From positions 682,001 through 746,000 of the forward strand of contig NZ_JAJFAY010000002.1 in the NCBI RefSeq assembly GCF_021083305.1: a stretch of 64,000 nt of DNA, in the 5' to 3' direction. A model generated the notes under the pieces. The model saw nothing but the letters and a program-made list of their open reading frames with translations. It had not been told where the DNA came from and searched no databases. Both the position numbers and the translations under genes were made by a program. This stretch comes from Haladaptatus sp. DYF46 (lineage in GTDB: Archaea; Halobacteriota; Halobacteria; Halobacteriales; Haladaptataceae). Shown one piece after another: positions 62,130-64,000 of this stretch (the stretch's first letter is position 1; every line of letters begins with the position of its first letter).

Positions 62130-62792
62130 ATGCACGAGGTGATCCTGCGAATCGAACAACCGAGCGTCCCCGCGGAAGCCACGGCCGGAACCGAGACGGC
62201 CGTCGAGTTGTGGTGCAACGATCACTGTGACCTGTTGCACGTCAGTGGACCGGACGGCGAGGACGTCCTTCGACGCCTCGAAGGACTCGTCGGCGTGCAG
62301 GAACTGCTGGTCGAAGGGGACGAACGGGTGGCGATGACCGAAGCGTGTCTGAAAGAGCGCGAAACCGATACCGTGGAGTCGTTTCTCGCCCGCCACAACT
62401 GTCTGCTCGTCCCGCCGTTGCGCTACGTCGACGGGGAGAAGTGGTGTCGGATACTGTCGCTCGATTCGTCGAACCTGACCGCGCTGTATCGTGACCTCGT
62501 GACGGCGTTCCCCGTGACGGTCGAATCGAAGCGAGAGATCACGGCGGTATCGGGAGACAGACCGCTCCTCACGCCCGAAACAGCGCTGCCCGACCTCTCG
62601 TCCCGTCAGCAGGAGGCGCTGGTGTTAGCGGTCGAGATGGGGTACTATCGGATTCCGCGCGGAACGACGACGACGGAAATCGCGGACGAGATGGACATCG
62701 AGCGCCGGACATTGGAAGAGCACCTGCGGCGAGCGGAGAACAAGATCATCGGCGGGATGGTGTCGTTCTACGGCGGCCGTGGTACCGTCTGA
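62130..62792 (+). CDS. HTH-10 (Bat-like) transcription regulator, probable hut regulator
   Basis: A 220-residue regulator. The N-terminal sensor-like part is about residues 1-145. The C-terminal HTH-10 domain (about 150-215) is clear: LSSRQQEALVLAVEMGYYRI, then TTTEIADEMDIERRTLEEHLRRAENKII. It has several Cys (about residues 29, 33, 73, 91 and 105) that might sense redox or metal. It is divergent from hutU at 95 bp, so control of histidine use is a fair inference. An alternative GTG lies one codon upstream. Confidence 0.85.
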   Translation: MHEVILRIEQPSVPAEATAGTETAVELWCNDHCDLLHVSGPDGEDVLRRLEGLVGVQELLVEGDERVAMTEACLKERETDTVESFLARHNCLLVPPLRYVDGEKWCRILSLDSSNLTALYRDLVTAFPVTVESKREITAVSGDRPLLTPETALPDLSSRQQEALVLAVEMGYYRIPRGTTTTEIADEMDIERRTLEEHLRRAENKIIGGMVSFYGGRGTV

Positions 62793-62796
62793 CGAA

Positions 62797-62807
62797 ACCT
62801 TAAGTAG
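62797..62807 (+). promoter_or_regulatory. TATA box of the CopG-like gene
   Basis: ACCTTAAGTAG is centred about 30 bp upstream of the ATG at 62833. Confidence 0.45.
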
Positions 62808-62832
62808 TGTCACGCCGCTAATCTACGTCAAG

Positions 62833-63240
62833 ATGGGCAACAAAAACAAGACGATCTCCTTTCGGGTGAACGAGGACGCGTTCGAAACCCTGCGGGAGAT
62901 CGCCGAAAAGCGCGATATCTCGCTGTCGGCAGTGTTCCGCGACTACGTGGACATGCTGGTCGCCCATGACGGAAAGGTCAAAGTCGTCCCCGAAAATCAG
63001 ATCGGGGAGGAAACCAACGAGGAGTCGTTCCCGCCGAAAGTCGAGGTTCCGAAGAGCTTCGTTCGGGAACACGAACGACTCGAATTAGAAGCGGACCACC
63101 TCCGGGAACAGCTACAGGAACACAAGGAGTACCTTCGCCATCTCCAGTCGAGGGTCGACGACGACGGGGAGGAGGAGGTCATCCAACTGGAGGAGTTGGA
63201 CGACGAACTGGAAAGCGACGAGCCGTTCCGGTTGGGGTAG
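62833..63240 (+). CDS. Ribbon-helix-helix-like protein with coiled coil
   Basis: A 135-residue protein. Residues 5-45 (NKTISFRVNEDAFETLREIA then KRDISLSAVFRDYVDML) fit a CopG/Arc-like ribbon-helix-helix, suggesting DNA binding as a dimer. A strongly charged coiled coil follows (about 75-120). No toxin gene is adjacent, so a toxin-antitoxin role is not supported. It converges on the DUF5814 gene, 3 bp apart. Confidence 0.78.
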   Translation: MGNKNKTISFRVNEDAFETLREIAEKRDISLSAVFRDYVDMLVAHDGKVKVVPENQIGEETNEESFPPKVEVPKSFVREHERLELEADHLREQLQEHKEYLRHLQSRVDDDGEEEVIQLEELDDELESDEPFRLG

Positions 63241-63243
63241 TCG

Positions 63244-63699
63244 TTACCCCGACAGCGAGTGTTTCTTCTGGCGCGAGCGCGACTCCATCGAGTCGTCACC
63301 TTCCACGGCGGCGAGTTCCTCGACGGCTTCGAGCGTCCGGACCGAATCGTCCAAAAAGGAGAGGACGTCGCCCGGATAGGCGTACACCAGATAGTCGTCG
63401 GTCATCACGTCCACGATCGCATCGGGGCCGAGGCCACCCTCGCGGAGTTCGAGGAGGTACTGCATGAACTTCCGTTCCGGACAGCCACAGTAGGGGTTGC
63501 TCTGGCAGTCACAATCCAGAAAGTCCTCGGCGAAGTCGAGGACGCGGTCTCTGGTCGCCTCGTCGAGTTTCTGGAGGCCCTCGCCCTGAAACAGGATGTC
63601 GAGGGTCGCGCCCTTGAACGCCCCTTTCGGGATGTTCGTCTCCAACTGCGAGGAGATCTGCCGATGGTTTTTGACATAGATTTTGTCCGTGATAGCCAC
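63244..63699 (-). CDS. DUF5814 family protein
   Basis: A 151-residue protein starting MAITDKIYVKNHRQISSQLE. It has the Cys-rich motif CDCQSNPYCGCPER (about residues 63-76) that may bind zinc, then a helical region. The family is conserved in haloarchaea and related to segments found in some helicases; its function is unknown. The start matches the family. Confidence 0.85.
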   Translation of the reverse strand: MAITDKIYVKNHRQISSQLETNIPKGAFKGATLDILFQGEGLQKLDEATRDRVLDFAEDFLDCDCQSNPYCGCPERKFMQYLLELREGGLGPDAIVDVMTDDYLVYAYPGDVLSFLDDSVRTLEAVEELAAVEGDDSMESRSRQKKHSLSG

Positions 63700-63852
63700 G
63701 CTTGTTGGATTTCTATTCGGTGAGTTCGGATAAGGGTGTCGTCAACGAAGGGGAATCATGGTGAATGTCACGTTGGAGTAACAGTGGGAACGATGAAATC
63801 GCCGACAGCAGTGACGAACGCGATGACAGCAGCGACAGGATGACCACGACGA

Positions 63853-63990
63853 CAGTCGCTAGGGAAAATGACCGCACCGCATTCGGGCGGTTCGCGCGGA
63901 TTGCGCGAACCGTCCTCGGGGTCCCCATTCCTCCCCGGGCATTCGGACAGGTCGCGCCGTTCGCGCGACCTGTCCGAATCGCGCGTCCTG
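63853..63990. repeat. Structured element family 1, copy B
   Basis: A 138-nt element with the same blocks as copy A at 14573-14709: CAGTCGCTAGGGAAAA, GACCGCACCGC, TCGGGGTCCCCATTCCTCCC and GCGCGTCCTG. One hairpin has a perfect 10-bp stem (63888-63897 with 63903-63912). The other has a perfect 17-bp stem (63941-63957 with 63963-63979). The stem sequences differ almost completely from copy A. The stretch 63700-64000 holds no gene that I can support. Confidence 0.75.
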
Positions 63991-64000
63991 AAAGCGGGTA

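Noticed and set aside
62833..63240. A toxin-antitoxin pair based on the ribbon-helix-helix protein
   Set aside because: No toxin-like gene overlaps or follows it; the neighbour DUF5814 gene is convergent and conserved.
1..64000. A prophage, integrative plasmid or biosynthetic cluster
   Set aside because: No integrase, capsid, replication-initiator or multi-domain synthase gene was seen; the genes are core or metabolic and have even composition apart from the intein and a few AT-rich gaps.

Overview
The window is chromosomal DNA from a haloarchaeon (class Halobacteria). Evidence: high-GC codon use, very acidic proteins, TATA-like boxes about 27 bp upstream of start codons (leaderless transcripts), an archaeal DNA polymerase D large subunit, an archaeal RPA operon, Tfx, HTH-10 and PPC regulators, Hef helicase-nuclease, Tat lipoprotein signals and many small haloarchaea-only families. 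The genus cannot be fixed from the sequence alone; a Haladaptatus-like organism is a guess. No rRNA, tRNA, CRISPR array, transposase or phage gene was seen, so this is mostly ordinary core and metabolic chromosome.

Layout. 0-7 kb: start of a thiamine-type ABC binding lipoprotein (cut by the window edge), then an assimilatory nitrate cluster on the minus strand read as nitrite reductase, nitrate reductase, nitrate transporter, a 42-residue membrane peptide and siroheme synthase CobA. 7-13 kb: two related small secreted-type proteins, two divergent rhodaneses, a rubrerythrin-like protein, RpiA and a DUF1931 histone-fold protein. 13-19 kb: LarB, two tandem duplicated small membrane proteins, an HdrD/GlpC-like membrane Fe-S oxidoreductase and the biotin ECF transporter BioY-BioM-BioN. 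19-32 kb: Cmi4-like protein, CNNM/CorC transporter, glutaredoxin plus Cys-less redoxin, Sua5, Cas4-like nuclease, zinc-ribbon protein, UspA, Hef, dolichol-kinase-like enzyme, GlyS and CBS proteins. 32-39.3 kb: a complete dipeptide/oligopeptide ABC transporter. 39.6-46.4 kb: PPC protein and the PolD large subunit with a mini-intein, a repeat-rich gap, and a DUF373 membrane protein. 46.5-56.5 kb: lipoprotein, radical SAM, GNAT, TRAM, Tfx, SDR, Dph6-like, ManC, HdeD-like, RPA and its partner. 56.5-62.8 kb: the histidine utilisation operon hutU-hutG-hutI-hutH with a divergent HTH-10 regulator. 62.8-64 kb: a ribbon-helix-helix-like protein, a DUF5814 protein and a repeat.

The most unusual content is in the intergenic DNA. 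Two 137-138 nt elements (14.6 kb and 63.9 kb) share fixed sequence blocks but carry two hairpins whose sequences are quite different while pairing is kept, as expected of a structured RNA or DNA family. A second family built around a TGGTCCAGAT block occurs at 44.6 and 49.2 kb. The first of these sits between two copies of a 42-bp direct repeat made of the 3' end of the polymerase gene. A nested-stem element with three helices follows at 44.9 kb. Other points are a 183-residue PolD mini-intein ending in Gln, and a 13-codon leaderless upstream reading frame whose stop overlaps the RPA start codon.
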